Assembly (NCBI RefSeq): GCF_014873765.1
Contig: NZ_JADBGG010000004.1
Coordinates: forward strand, 62,001 to 126,000
Origin: Desulfomicrobium macestii
Lineage (GTDB): Bacteria > Desulfobacterota > Desulfovibrionia > Desulfovibrionales > Desulfomicrobiaceae
DNA: 64,000 nucleotides
Reading direction: 5' to 3'
How positions within the stretch are numbered: the stretch's first letter is position 1; each line of letters opens with the position of its first letter. A program made the position numbers and the translations under genes. This document shows, in pieces, positions 43,704 to 52,601 of this stretch. Under the pieces are notes generated by a model, which was not told where the DNA came from, made no database searches, and worked only from the letters and a program-made list of their open reading frames with translations.

Positions 43704-44324
43704 TCAGGCGTTGATGCGGGCCTGCAGCGCATTCTCCAAGGCCCGCAACTGGGTTTCGAGGCTGGCGTCCACCACGCCCAGTTCGCTTTCGAGGAGGCAG
43801 GCTCCGCGTTCGAGGCGCGCGTCGGGCACGATGTCCAGGAAACTGGTTCGACCAGGGGCGGCCTGCAACATGGCCGCCAGGGCCTTCTCCACGGCTGCGG
43901 CGTCGGCGGGGGCAACGCGCACGGTGACGTGCTGCTGGTTGCGTACGCCCATCAGGGCCGTGCGTACGATGCGCACGATGCGGTCCGCGTCGTCGAGTTC
44001 TCCGATGATCTTGCGGAGGGCTTGGCCGACGACGTTGACCAGGGTCGATTCGATGCCTTCGATGAACTCCACCGAGGACATGATCGTTTCAAGCATTTTC
44101 TCGGAGTGTGCGAGCTTGCCCTCGGTCCGGCCGTCCTCGTAGCCCTGTTGGCGTTGCTGTTCGTAAACTTCTTCGGCCTCGCGCACGATGGCTTCCGCCC
44201 GCTCACGCGCGGCGTCGAGGATCTGCTGGGACGAATGGAGGGTCGCGGCGTCCGCGGCCTTGAGCACCCGCAGGCCGGCCGGGGGCAAGATCGTGTCCTT
44301 GGTTAGTCGAAACATGGAGCCCAT
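43704..44324 (-). CDS. sctL: T3SS stator protein SctL
   Basis: A protein of 206 residues of the YscL/FliH family. The N-terminal third is a helical, Glu/Gln-rich rod ([31 protein letters not shown], in part); the C-terminus has the stator fold with [13 protein letters not shown] and [25 protein letters not shown]. It links SctQ to the SctN ATPase. The chosen ATG at 44322-44324 has AAGGAGG upstream and overlaps the end of sctK by 22 bp; a second ATG 9 bp later is possible. Confidence 0.88.
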   Translation of the reverse strand: MGSMFRLTKDTILPPAGLRVLKAADAATLHSSQQILDAARERAEAIVREAEEVYEQQRQQGYEDGRTEGKLAHSEKMLETIMSSVEFIEGIESTLVNVVGQALRKIIGELDDADRIVRIVRTALMGVRNQQHVTVRVAPADAAAVEKALAAMLQAAPGRTSFLDIVPDARLERGACLLESELGVVDASLETQLRALENALQARINA

Positions 44325-45010
44325 TGCGGCGCGACCTCCTTGAGCAGAATTTTCTTGAATCCAAACCATACGGCTCGTCTGGCTTCGGCCGGGAGAGTCT
44401 CGTCCAGGTCCGTGTCCATGTTGTCCGGGGCGCCCACGGCGGAGAACGCCGGGGCCAGTTCGGCGAATCGGGTGGCGCAGATGTCCAGCAGTTCCCGGGG
44501 CCAGACGGAGCTGCACAGGGACAGGGCCTGGCGTCCGTGCCGACGGATGCGCGCGGCCAGGCCGCCGTGGCTGTCGCCGAAGAGGCCAGCCAGTGATCCT
44601 GCCTGGAATCTGCCGCGTTGCAGGGCATAGGCAAAGAGTTCCGGGCCTATTTCCCCTCGCGCGGTCAGGACGTCCTCGCGTGCGATGAGATGGGACAGTT
44701 CGTCGGCATGCAGGGCCACGCCGAACTGGAGCACGGCCCGGTCCAGGAGTTCCGGCGGCAGAAGGGCCAGCCGACGCGATTCCTCCGCGAAGTCCCAGAA
44801 GTGGCTCGGTCCGTCGGAAGTGACGTAGTCGACGAGGCGGCGTCGAGCGCGCCCGTGAGCCCACAGGGTCTCTGCGGCCAAGCCCTGGATCCGGAGCAGG
44901 CCGACCGGCGTCTTGGTCGACCGCAGTTCATCCTGCCCGTTGAATGCGAGCATGGATTGAAAGAGCTGCGGCTTGTGCCGGATGATGTGGACAAAAAAGT
45001 CTTTGTGCAT
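44303..45010 (-). CDS. sctK: T3SS sorting platform protein SctK
   Basis: A protein of 235 residues from the ATG at 45008-45010; a GTG six codons upstream is an alternative start. Sequence conservation in this family is low. The segment order (SMLAFNGQDELRSTK, then LPPELLDRAVLQFGVALHADELSHLI, then IRRHGRQALSLCSSVWP) and the position between sctJ and sctL match YscK. SctK sits beneath the inner ring and anchors the SctQ pods. No enzymatic motif is present. Confidence 0.82.
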   Translation of the reverse strand: MHKDFFVHIIRHKPQLFQSMLAFNGQDELRSTKTPVGLLRIQGLAAETLWAHGRARRRLVDYVTSDGPSHFWDFAEESRRLALLPPELLDRAVLQFGVALHADELSHLIAREDVLTARGEIGPELFAYALQRGRFQAGSLAGLFGDSHGGLAARIRRHGRQALSLCSSVWPRELLDICATRFAELAPAFSAVGAPDNMDTDLDETLPAEARRAVWFGFKKILLKEVAPQWAPCFD

Positions 45011-45094
45011 GCGTTGCCTTGTCGTCACGGGTCACTTGCGAAGGAGTCCGCCGAGCTGGTGTCGGGAACGCTGATCCGTTTGGATCGCGCCGGT

Positions 45095-45913
45095 TCACTC
45101 GGGCAGGGCGGCCTTTGGATCCTTCCGGCGCTGATTGCGACGGTACAGCTCGTACCCCGCCAAGAGGATGCCCCCGCTGACGCACAGGGCCGCGACCAGA
45201 AGGGCCAGGGCCTGGACAAACGGCGGACCGTCGGCGGGTCTGTACGGTATGCCCAGGAAGCGTTCCTGTGCGACCATGGGGACACTCACGGATTCGCGCG
45301 CCGGAACCAGCATGATCGAGACGCGTTCGGGGTCGAGATTCGGAACGGCCTTGGCCGTGACCTCGCGCACCCGGGCCACGAGGTTGGTCACGGGGGAATC
45401 CGGCAGGTGACGCATGAATACGGCCGCCGACGGCAGGTTCTGGTGCTCACCGGCCTGGGCGACTCCGGCCGGGACCACGTGCACTCTGGCAGTGAGCACG
45501 CCGTCGATGCGCGAGAAGGTGTCCGCGAGTTCCTGGGAGATGGCGTAGGCCAGGCGCACCTGTTCCTCGGCCGGAGAGGAGATCATGCCTTGCCCGGAGA
45601 AGATCTGTCCCATGTCCGTGAAGCTGCCGCGCGGCAGGTTGTTTTCCTGGAGGATCTCCAGGGCCTGGACGAGCTCTTTCTCATCGACGGTGATGGAGAA
45701 GCCTTTCTTGCCTTCGGCCACCTTTTTGGCCTGGATGTCCCGCTTGAGCAGAACGGTCAGCATGGAGTTGGCTTGTTCCTCGCTCAGTTCCCGGTAGACT
45801 TCGACCTGGCATCCCGCCAGGACGAGACAGAGCAATAGCACGAGAATGGCCGGGATGAGCCGACCGGGCAGGGGGAAGCGGCCCCGGGGAGTTGAAACGT
45901 TGGGTGTGGGCAC
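45095..45913 (-). CDS. sctJ: T3SS inner-ring lipoprotein SctJ
   Basis: A protein of 272 residues starting at GTG with AAGGA upstream. A lipobox (LVLAGC) gives a lipid-anchored mature protein. Two ring-building domains follow (YRELSEEQANSMLTVLLKRDIQAKKV and the RVHVVPAG / VSIMLVPARE region), and a C-terminal transmembrane helix at about 235-257 with a basic tail. This is the plan of YscJ/PrgK. It forms the inner-membrane ring with SctD. It is 19 bp downstream of sctI. Confidence 0.95.
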   Translation of the reverse strand: MPTPNVSTPRGRFPLPGRLIPAILVLLLCLVLAGCQVEVYRELSEEQANSMLTVLLKRDIQAKKVAEGKKGFSITVDEKELVQALEILQENNLPRGSFTDMGQIFSGQGMISSPAEEQVRLAYAISQELADTFSRIDGVLTARVHVVPAGVAQAGEHQNLPSAAVFMRHLPDSPVTNLVARVREVTAKAVPNLDPERVSIMLVPARESVSVPMVAQERFLGIPYRPADGPPFVQALALLVAALCVSGGILLAGYELYRRNQRRKDPKAALPE

Positions 45914-45932
45914 CGTGCAATCCTTGTGTTTG

Positions 45933-46547
45933 TTATCCCTTTTGTCTGAGGAGGCTTTCGAACCCCTGGGCCATTTTTTGCGAGGCTTTCATGCCGCTTT
46001 CGGCGTGTACCTTGAGCATCCCGGCGAGATACTGCATGCGGAACAGGTCCTCGGCACGCAGTTGGCCCGACTCGATGCGACCCAGGATATTCTCAAGTTC
46101 GCGCAGCCCGTCCGAGGCCTCGACCCTGGACGAAGCATCCGTCTGGGGGGCTGCATCCGTAGCCGCAGCCTCTCGTGGAGCGAACCCATTCGTTTCCGCC
46201 GTGCGCAAGCCCTCGGACTGGTCGGCGATTTTCTCCGGGGCCTCCGGAGCGTCCATGGCCTGGGGACCGTTTGGCACGGCCTCCGTTTGGAACTGGGTCT
46301 GCTCTGTCGGCTGCACGTCGATCTGGGCCTGCTCGTTTAATCCCGTAGCGTCGTCGGTCCCGGATGATCCTGGGGAAACGGGCTCGGGGCCGCGCTCCAT
46401 GGCTTCCTCGAAGGCGCGTACAAGTTCAGGGTCCGGTTGCCCACTGGGGCCGAAGTCCGAGCGCAGCTCCGCGCCGCTGGAGACTCCGGTTTTTTCCAGG
46501 GCGGCGAGCAGCCGACTGGCCAGGTTGGCAACGGACCCCAGTTCCAT
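45933..46547 (-). CDS. sctI: T3SS inner rod SctI with long N-terminal extension
   Basis: A protein of 204 residues. The C-terminal 60 residues match SctI/YscI: LRELENILGRIESGQLRAEDLFRMQYLAGMLKVHAESGMKASQKMAQGFESLL (in part). The first 140 residues are an acidic, Thr/Ser/Ala-rich, low-complexity extension with no counterpart in the usual 80-140-residue SctI proteins. The position between the YscG-like gene and sctJ fits. The start at 46545-46547 has a poor ribosome binding site, so translation may depend on coupling to the gene ending 9 bp upstream. Confidence 0.82.
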   Translation of the reverse strand: MELGSVANLASRLLAALEKTGVSSGAELRSDFGPSGQPDPELVRAFEEAMERGPEPVSPGSSGTDDATGLNEQAQIDVQPTEQTQFQTEAVPNGPQAMDAPEAPEKIADQSEGLRTAETNGFAPREAAATDAAPQTDASSRVEASDGLRELENILGRIESGQLRAEDLFRMQYLAGMLKVHAESGMKASQKMAQGFESLLRQKG

Positions 46548-46556
46548 GGGTGTCTG

Positions 46557-46925
46557 CTACTGACGAGCGCGTTCGAGCAGGGTCGTCGCGAGTTCGGCTC
46601 TGGGACCGCCTTCGCGGGACAGGGGTTCCAGTATGTCCTCGGCGTCATTGCACCGTCCGGCCAGGGTGAGGCAAAGGCCGAGCATGGCGCGGGCTTCCTG
46701 GTCGGCCGGGTCGGCAGCCAGAACTTTCTCCCGCAGGAGTTCCTCGCCCTCGGTGAACTCGTTGAGGACGATGTGGCTCAAGGCCAGACCGATGTTGGCC
46801 GGAGCCATTTCCGGGTCCAGGGTCAGCAGGCCTTCGTAGATGGCCCGCGCCTCGACTACGAGGCCCTTGGAGCAGCCTGCGTTGGCGATGTCGAGGAGGC
46901 GTTGTCTGTGTTCCGTGGAAAGCAT
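46557..46925 (-). CDS. YscG-like TPR chaperone of the needle subunit
   Basis: A protein of 122 residues made of about three TPR hairpins (RQRLLDIANAGCSKGLVVEARAIYEGLLTLDP, in part, then IGLALSHIVLNEFTEGEELLREKVLAADP and AMLGLCLTLAGRCNDAEDILEPL). In Yersinia, YscG with YscE holds the needle subunit YscF in the cytoplasm. The order YscE-like, sctF, YscG-like is identical here. Site AGGGAGAAACCC. Confidence 0.85.
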   Translation of the reverse strand: MLSTEHRQRLLDIANAGCSKGLVVEARAIYEGLLTLDPEMAPANIGLALSHIVLNEFTEGEELLREKVLAADPADQEARAMLGLCLTLAGRCNDAEDILEPLSREGGPRAELATTLLERARQ

Positions 46926-46935
46926 GGGTTTCTCC

Positions 46936-47187
46936 CTAGCCCGCGCGCTGGGCGAGGCTTTTGAGCATGTCGTTCATGCTCTTGGTGACGGTGGAGAGGG
47001 ATTCGAGCATGGCGTTGTACTGGCCAAGTTCGAAATTGAGCATGGCCATCTGCTCGGGGCTGGCAGACTCACTGTTCTGCAGCTCCTTCATTTTCTGCTC
47101 GATGTTCGCGCCGCGCTTGCTCACGGCTTCCATGCTCTTGTCGAAGAGATTGCCCAGGTTCAGTCCGGGGGTTCCTGAAATAGCCAT
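46936..47187 (-). CDS. sctF: T3SS needle protein SctF
   Basis: A protein of 83 residues with the needle-family plan: a variable N-terminus (LNLGNLFDKSMEAVSKRGANI), a central turn with PEQMAMLNFELGQYNAMLE, and a C-terminal helix STVTKSMNDMLKSLAQRAG. The site AAGGAAGG precedes the ATG. It polymerises into the extracellular needle. It is flanked by its two presumed chaperone genes. Confidence 0.93.
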   Translation of the reverse strand: MAISGTPGLNLGNLFDKSMEAVSKRGANIEQKMKELQNSESASPEQMAMLNFELGQYNAMLESLSTVTKSMNDMLKSLAQRAG

Positions 47188-47232
47188 ATGTACCTTCCTT
47201 GCCCGCCGGTGCGGCAGGCTGCGTTTTTCAGA

Positions 47233-47445
47233 TCAGGATGAGAGCTTGTTCAGGATGCTCTCCGCGGCCTGGATCATGGCGCGCGACGTCCGGGCCGTGG
47301 TCATTTCATCCGGTGCCAGACCCCGGTCCATGTTTCTACGGATGTCCATGTCCATGTTCAGAAGGTCTTCCCGGATGGGCTTTAGGCCCGCACCCGATGG
47401 ATCGTTCTCCAGTATGTCCAGGACCGAGACAAAAGCTTCATTCAT
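47233..47445 (-). CDS. YscE-like needle co-chaperone
   Basis: A protein of 70 residues, two predicted helices separated by a Gly/Pro-containing turn (VSVLDILENDPSGAG, then RTSRAMIQAAESILNKLSS). It has little direct sequence similarity to named families, but its size, its helical hairpin plan and its place between sctD and sctF equal those of YscE. It overlaps the end of sctD by 8 bp. Confidence 0.72.
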   Translation of the reverse strand: MNEAFVSVLDILENDPSGAGLKPIREDLLNMDMDIRRNMDRGLAPDEMTTARTSRAMIQAAESILNKLSS

Positions 47446-48904
47446 TGGTGCCTCGCAGTCTGTAAATGGTTACAACCCCGTCTTTGCGGAGCCTTAGTTC
47501 CTTGTCATCGATGCTTTCCAGGGTGTGCCCCGTGGGCAGCAATCCGCCTTCGAAAACCCGTTCACCCGTGTGTACGGAGATAAAGCGCATGGGTGAGAGG
47601 GTCACGCCCGTCACCTGAAGCCCCTCGATGCTCGCTTCGGAAGGTTCTGCCGCCATGGGGCTCGGGGCAGCCATGGGCATGGCCGATGTCGTGTTCGCGG
47701 GAGTTGCAGCCCTGGTCAGCGTGACCTGCGTCGCGGCAACAATTCTGAAAGGCACCGGAACGCCGAGGGCTTGTTGCGTCTCGGACATGACCGACTCAAG
47801 CACGCTGCGTTGGGCTTCGGAAAAAGTCCCTGAGAAGAGGACCATCCCGGGGCGGTAGTCGGCCGAGACGAAGTCCATGCCCGTGCGGGCCAGCAGGGGG
47901 CGCAGGACTCCATCCACTGCGTCGGCATGGATGATGTCCCGCACCAGCAGGGGACGCATGTTGGCCGGGAAATCCTCCAGCGCCGCGGCGAAGGCGGCTT
48001 CCTCCACCTGACTGCTGCGCATGTAGCCGCGCACCTGGTAGCCGTTGCTTTCCTCGGTCTTCAAGATCTCCGGGAACAGTCCTTGGCTGTTGAAGGCGAA
48101 GGCGATGGCCCCGATCCGGTCCGCACGCACGTGGACATCGAGTTGAACAGGTGATTGCAGACTTTGGGCCAGCCTGAGCAAACGGGCCCGTTCGTGGTCG
48201 TCCGCCACTTCCCCGCGTACCTCCAGGATCTCTCCGTCGCGTTGGACCGAGAGGCTTGTGAACCCGCTTTCTTTCAGAATTTCAGTGAGTTCTTGCTGGC
48301 TGACGCCGGTCGGCCGGGTTGAAAATTCGTAGGATACGGCCAGGGAGCCAAGGCAGAGCAGGACCACAAGGGCGCGTATGATCTTGCCTGCGGTCCGGCT
48401 TCGGGGTCGGGGCGGCGTCGCTTCGGAGTCAACGGAGTCGGCGTTTGCCAATTCTGTTGGCGCCTGATCCGTTCCGGCTTCGACGACCGGTGTGTCGGTT
48501 GCCAAAGGGGGCGTTGCCTGCCTGTCGGTGCTGTCTGCGGGTTTCGCGAGGCGGGCGATGAGTTCCTGCCATGCTTCAGCCGTGTCTTCGGCCGGCAGCC
48601 AGGCCAGCATGGTCGAGCCCAGCAGGCACGGTGAACCGGGGCTCCAGGGAGTGCCGTCGGCAGCGGCCGGGCTCTGGTCGATCAGTACTGTGTCGTCCAC
48701 GGGCCGGATGTCGGCCTGCGGCGAGTCGTCCTGGACGGGGATGATCCGCACCAGGGCGTGTCGCGGCGACACCAATCCCTCACTCAGGATGATGTCGCAG
48801 GAATCGTCACTGCCGACCAGGTGTTCCCCGGGCGGCAGGATGATTTCCGCGCCCATGTGGGGGCCGGAAAAGATTCGCAGGCGGATGGAGCCGGCCGGGG
48901 TCAT
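47438..48904 (-). CDS. sctD: T3SS inner-ring protein SctD
   Basis: A protein of 488 residues from the ATG that overlaps the sctC stop (ATGA). A cytoplasmic FHA domain (LRIFSGPHMGAEIILPPGEHLVG, then SEGLVSPRHALVRI) is followed by an acidic linker, one transmembrane helix (about 168-187) and periplasmic ring-building modules (VSQQELTEILKESGFTSLSVQRDGEILEVRGEV, in part). It forms the outer part of the inner-membrane ring and connects to the sorting platform and to SctC. The Ala/Met/Pro-rich stretch near residue 430 is unusual. Confidence 0.93.
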   Translation of the reverse strand: MTPAGSIRLRIFSGPHMGAEIILPPGEHLVGSDDSCDIILSEGLVSPRHALVRIIPVQDDSPQADIRPVDDTVLIDQSPAAADGTPWSPGSPCLLGSTMLAWLPAEDTAEAWQELIARLAKPADSTDRQATPPLATDTPVVEAGTDQAPTELANADSVDSEATPPRPRSRTAGKIIRALVVLLCLGSLAVSYEFSTRPTGVSQQELTEILKESGFTSLSVQRDGEILEVRGEVADDHERARLLRLAQSLQSPVQLDVHVRADRIGAIAFAFNSQGLFPEILKTEESNGYQVRGYMRSSQVEEAAFAAALEDFPANMRPLLVRDIIHADAVDGVLRPLLARTGMDFVSADYRPGMVLFSGTFSEAQRSVLESVMSETQQALGVPVPFRIVAATQVTLTRAATPANTTSAMPMAAPSPMAAEPSEASIEGLQVTGVTLSPMRFISVHTGERVFEGGLLPTGHTLESIDDKELRLRKDGVVTIYRLRGTNE

Positions 48905-51126
48905 GGCTGGGAGCCTCCCGCCTGCCTGGCTGCGGGTCTGAACGGCGCCGCGAGTGCCTCGTCGGTCGGGGCGGCGTGCGCACAACCGCTACGCTTGGGC
49001 GGTGCCGGGCGCTCTGAATAGTCCGCCTGGGTCGGGCTCTGGCGCATGGCCGGATCATCCACCCGTGGGGGGATGGCGGGCATGTCCTGCAGATTGATGA
49101 CCCTCGGGGTTATGAGGATGAGCCGTTCCATGCGTTTGCTGCTTTTCGACGTGGTCTTGAACAGATTTCCTACGCCCGGGATGTCCTTGAGGATGGGGAT
49201 GCCGCTTTCGGCGCTGCCCTTCTGCTCGTAGTAGTAGCCGCCGATGAGCAGGCTCTGTCCGGCCCCGACGATGGCCTGGGTGTTGATTTTGGTCTGCTTG
49301 ATGGGGGGGATGGTCGTGGTAGACGTGGCTTCGCTGTTGTTGTTCTGATCGTCCTGGACGTTCACGGCCAGCTTGATGGTGCGCCGTCCGTCCTGCTCCG
49401 TGATGATATGCGGGGTGACGCGCAGCACCGTGCCCGCCTCGACCTTGAACAGGTCCGACGCTTCGTTGCCCTGAATGGGGATGTAGTAGGTGGTGGTGTT
49501 CTCCAGGGTGGCCTGCACGTTGTCCACGGTGAGGACGGACGGGCGGCCGAGCATGCGTGCCTCGCCCTCTTCTTCCAGGGCCTGGATGCGGGCCAGGAAG
49601 TAGTCGGAGCCCATGGTGTAGATGGTGGACAGGGTCAGCCCCGCGCCGGACGGAGAGCCGGGTACGGGCAGGGCGGAAAATGCGCCGTCGCTTGACGACA
49701 GCTCGCCGCCGAATCCCCAGCCTTTGCTGGAACCGTCCGCGGCCTGGTAGGTGATGCCAAGGTCGCGCTTGAAGTCCGTATCGATGTCCACGATGGCCGC
49801 GTGGATCTCGACGAGTTCCACGGGTTTGTCCAGGTCTTCGATGACCTTGGCGTAGTAGGGCATGCGGTATTCGGCGTCATGGACCAGAACGGCGTTGACC
49901 CTGGGGTCGGCCATGATGTTGGCGCCTGGGCCGGTCGCCTCGGGCTGCGCGGCCTGCTCCGGCTGTTCTGACTCCCGGCCCTGGGCGGCCAGCCCTGTGC
50001 CCGAGAGTGTGTCCAGCGTTGCTTTTTGCTGGGTCACACGCGTGGCCGAGACGGGCGTTCCGTTCAGCATGGCCCGCAAGATGCTCGCGATGCCGGGTAT
50101 GGTCACGGTCTTGTCCATGCTGTTCACGGTGATGTCTTCGGCCCAGGCGTACTTGAGCGGGAAGACGCGCATTACAACGGTCCCGGTCTGGGCCTCTTCG
50201 AAGGCCGTCACGGCGCTCATGACCTGGTTGATGTATTCCGGGGGACCGGAAACGACGATCATGTTCCCGTCCGGTGCCAGGACAGGGTGAAGCTGCGGTG
50301 AGAATACGGCCGATTGCTGGAGCATGGAATAGAGTTTTTCGGCCGTCAGCGCCCTGGGGGTGATGAAGGCGCGGGTCATCTCCGCGTCATTGAAGAAATG
50401 GAGGGTGCTGCCGATGCGATACCAGGACACGCCAAAGGCGGCGCGCATGCCCTGCAAAAATTTGTCCGCGGGCACGTCGGAGAAACGGCCGCTGATCTTG
50501 CCGGTCACCCCGGCGGACAGGGAAGCCCCAAGTCCTTGCGCGCGGGCGAAGTGCATGAGCACCGTGGCGAGTTCCTGCTGGTCCGCGTAGTAACTGAAGG
50601 GTTTGGAGAAACCGCTCCCGGACGCCACGGGGACCGGGGCGACCGAGAGTCCGGCGAGCGTCGGCGCGGTCGTCGGCTGCTTTTTCACTGCCGGGGCCGT
50701 GTACATGTCCACGACCACCCGGTCGGGGCCTGTCAGGGTGAAGATGCGGTGGCGGCCCATGGCCATGAGGTCAATGGAGACCTCCACCCCTGAGTCCGGG
50801 GTGGAGGTGGCCTGGATTGACGAGACGATGCCGTCGCCGACGGCGCGCTCGGGCTTGACGTCTTTGGCCATGCCGATACCGCGCAGGGTGATCCGAAGCC
50901 GCCGTGTTCCGGCTTTTTCTTCCAGGGCCTGCGTGAAGTCCGCCGGTGCGCTGACATCCAGAACCACTCGCGTGTGTCCGGGTTCGGAACGGTGGCGGAT
51001 GCCGTTGAGCATGGGCGAGCCGAGGGCGGCCGGGACCGGGGCCGCCGTCAGGACGGCCAGGGCGAGGACCAGGAGGACTGCCGCGCGGCGCAGGAAGCGT
51101 GAAGGCGGATGAATGACCATGCCCAT
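48901..51126 (-). CDS. sctC: T3SS outer-membrane secretin SctC
   Basis: A protein of 741 residues with a signal peptide. Residues about 38-125 form an AMIN-like domain (HTRVVLDVSAPADFTQAL), which is not part of Yersinia YscC. N0 and N1 domains follow (ISGRFSDVPADKFLQGMRAAFGVSWYRIGSTL, in part; FPLKYAWAED), then the secretin core, ending with the signature ESGIPILKDIPGVGNLFKTTSKS and RLILITPRVI. A hydrophilic tail of about 50 residues ends the protein. It builds the outer-membrane ring. The start overlaps the chaperone stop by one base. Confidence 0.95.
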   Translation of the reverse strand: MGMVIHPPSRFLRRAAVLLVLALAVLTAAPVPAALGSPMLNGIRHRSEPGHTRVVLDVSAPADFTQALEEKAGTRRLRITLRGIGMAKDVKPERAVGDGIVSSIQATSTPDSGVEVSIDLMAMGRHRIFTLTGPDRVVVDMYTAPAVKKQPTTAPTLAGLSVAPVPVASGSGFSKPFSYYADQQELATVLMHFARAQGLGASLSAGVTGKISGRFSDVPADKFLQGMRAAFGVSWYRIGSTLHFFNDAEMTRAFITPRALTAEKLYSMLQQSAVFSPQLHPVLAPDGNMIVVSGPPEYINQVMSAVTAFEEAQTGTVVMRVFPLKYAWAEDITVNSMDKTVTIPGIASILRAMLNGTPVSATRVTQQKATLDTLSGTGLAAQGRESEQPEQAAQPEATGPGANIMADPRVNAVLVHDAEYRMPYYAKVIEDLDKPVELVEIHAAIVDIDTDFKRDLGITYQAADGSSKGWGFGGELSSSDGAFSALPVPGSPSGAGLTLSTIYTMGSDYFLARIQALEEEGEARMLGRPSVLTVDNVQATLENTTTYYIPIQGNEASDLFKVEAGTVLRVTPHIITEQDGRRTIKLAVNVQDDQNNNSEATSTTTIPPIKQTKINTQAIVGAGQSLLIGGYYYEQKGSAESGIPILKDIPGVGNLFKTTSKSSKRMERLILITPRVINLQDMPAIPPRVDDPAMRQSPTQADYSERPAPPKRSGCAHAAPTDEALAAPFRPAARQAGGSQP

Positions 51127-51599
51127 CAACGTCCCGGAGACCAGGAGCCGCCGAATCCGGACAGGCTGAAGGGAGACGGCGCGGCGGCCTGTCCGGGTTT
51201 TGCTCCGGTCTGGCCCTGCCACCACGCGAGGTCGTTCAGGAAAGCCCGGGCCTCGTCGGAGGCTACTCGGGCCAGCATGTCCTGCGGAAGCCCGTCGAGC
51301 CTGACGGCGCGATGCAGTTGCAGGCGCCCGGTGTCGATGGAGAGAATGGATTTTCGCTTCCGGGAGGCGGCCACCGCGCGCTGCGCGCAGGTCTTCAGTA
51401 GCGCATCGGCCTCGGCTTCCGTGTCCGGCAGGGTGGCCAGGGTGGAGCGGAAGATGCCGGTGCGCCCGTCGGGCGAGAAAAAATCCATCTCGAGGTCTCC
51501 TTCCAGGCGGAAGCGGAACACGCCGTCGTCGTTCGGCCGGGCCGGTTGCCAGCCTGCAGCCGAGGTGATGGCGTCGGCGGCCTGTTGGGGCAAGGTCAT
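51126..51599 (-). CDS. T3SS chaperone in the YscB position
   Basis: A protein of 157 residues from the ATG with AAGGAG; a longer in-frame reading has no site. The core resembles CesT-type chaperones (FRFRLEGDLEMDFFSPDGRTGIFRSTLATLP, in part, then EADALLKTCAQRAVAASRKRKSILSIDTGRLQLHRAVRL, in part). It stands just before sctC as yscB does in Yersinia. The client may be the translocators or a gatekeeper (SctW), neither of which can be told from sequence. Confidence 0.78.
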   Translation of the reverse strand: MTLPQQAADAITSAAGWQPARPNDDGVFRFRLEGDLEMDFFSPDGRTGIFRSTLATLPDTEAEADALLKTCAQRAVAASRKRKSILSIDTGRLQLHRAVRLDGLPQDMLARVASDEARAFLNDLAWWQGQTGAKPGQAAAPSPFSLSGFGGSWSPGR

Positions 51600-51755
51600 G
51601 TGAACTCCTTGTAGAACGTGAAACTCTTGGGCCAAGGCCCTTATTTTGTCAAACAAGTTTGCCCGTGCACCGTGTTTCTAAAATCGGCCCGGAATTGTCG
51701 GGCACCGCGTCCTCCCCGGCGCGCCGGGATGGGTCCCGGTCGCGCCAGCGGGCGT

Positions 51756-52535
51756 CTACCCGAGGATTTTGGTCCTGGTCTGGTTGGTGTTCTGCTGGAT
51801 GGAGTCCATGGTCGAGAGCATCTTTCCGATCAGTTCCCTGAGGCTGTCCTCCATACTCTTGAGGGCGTCGGTCTGGGCCCTGGCCCGTTCGATGGTGGCG
51901 TCCATGAGCTTGATGTCGGAGTCGTAAAAGCTGCCAACTGCCTGGCTGATGCTGCCCACCATGCCGGTCACGCCACCTGCACCGGCGTTGAAACTCTGCA
52001 CCCGCGTATTGAGCAGCATGTCAGCGTGCCCTTTGGCCGCTGTATCCGTAATTTTGGCATTCGCGGAAACACCGCTGGACATCATTTTGAAGGCCATGGC
52101 TCCCTGTGCGATGCTCAGCGCTCCCGAAACGATGCCCATGCAGAGCTGGAAGACGGCCTTGCTGCGCATCTCCTGAGCCTGATCCTTGATCGTGTCGATG
52201 ATGAGCTCCGTCTGCAAGGCTCGCTGCTCGGCGCTTTTGCGGCGTTGTTCGGAGGCCACGTCGCCGATCAAGGCCAGGTAGTTGGCGCTAAAAGACGGCA
52301 GCCCGTCCAGCCCGTTGTCCCACAGCTTGCCGGTGCCAATGGGGGGAGGCAGGGTTGGCAGGGACGTGCTGACCGTGCTCAGGGCCTGTTCAAAGGTTTT
52401 TCCGGAATTGACCGCAGCCAGCAGGGCCTGGTCGATTTGGGTGCTGGAAACATATTCCGACTTGGCCGTTTCCAGGAGCTGGTTGTATTGTGCGGCATCG
52501 AATCCGCTGATCTGATTGACATTCGTGATTGTCAT
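51756..52535 (-). CDS. sctB: T3SS minor translocator SctB (YopD/IpaC-like)
   Basis: A protein of 259 residues (site GAGGTAGAAAC). One hydrophobic segment at about 130-150 (FQLCMGIVSGALSIAQGAMAF) is followed by an amphipathic coiled-coil tail (SISQAVGSFYDSDIKLMDATIERARAQ, in part). This matches the single-spanning translocators that enter the host membrane. It follows the major translocator gene and precedes the chaperone/sctC genes by 156 bp, a gap that could contain a promoter. Confidence 0.83.
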   Translation of the reverse strand: MTITNVNQISGFDAAQYNQLLETAKSEYVSSTQIDQALLAAVNSGKTFEQALSTVSTSLPTLPPPIGTGKLWDNGLDGLPSFSANYLALIGDVASEQRRKSAEQRALQTELIIDTIKDQAQEMRSKAVFQLCMGIVSGALSIAQGAMAFKMMSSGVSANAKITDTAAKGHADMLLNTRVQSFNAGAGGVTGMVGSISQAVGSFYDSDIKLMDATIERARAQTDALKSMEDSLRELIGKMLSTMDSIQQNTNQTRTKILG

Positions 52536-52601
52536 GTTTCTACCTCGTGGCCTGTTTGAAACGGGTTGGCGTGGGGGCTCCGGCAGGCCGGGCCCGTCCG
52601 G

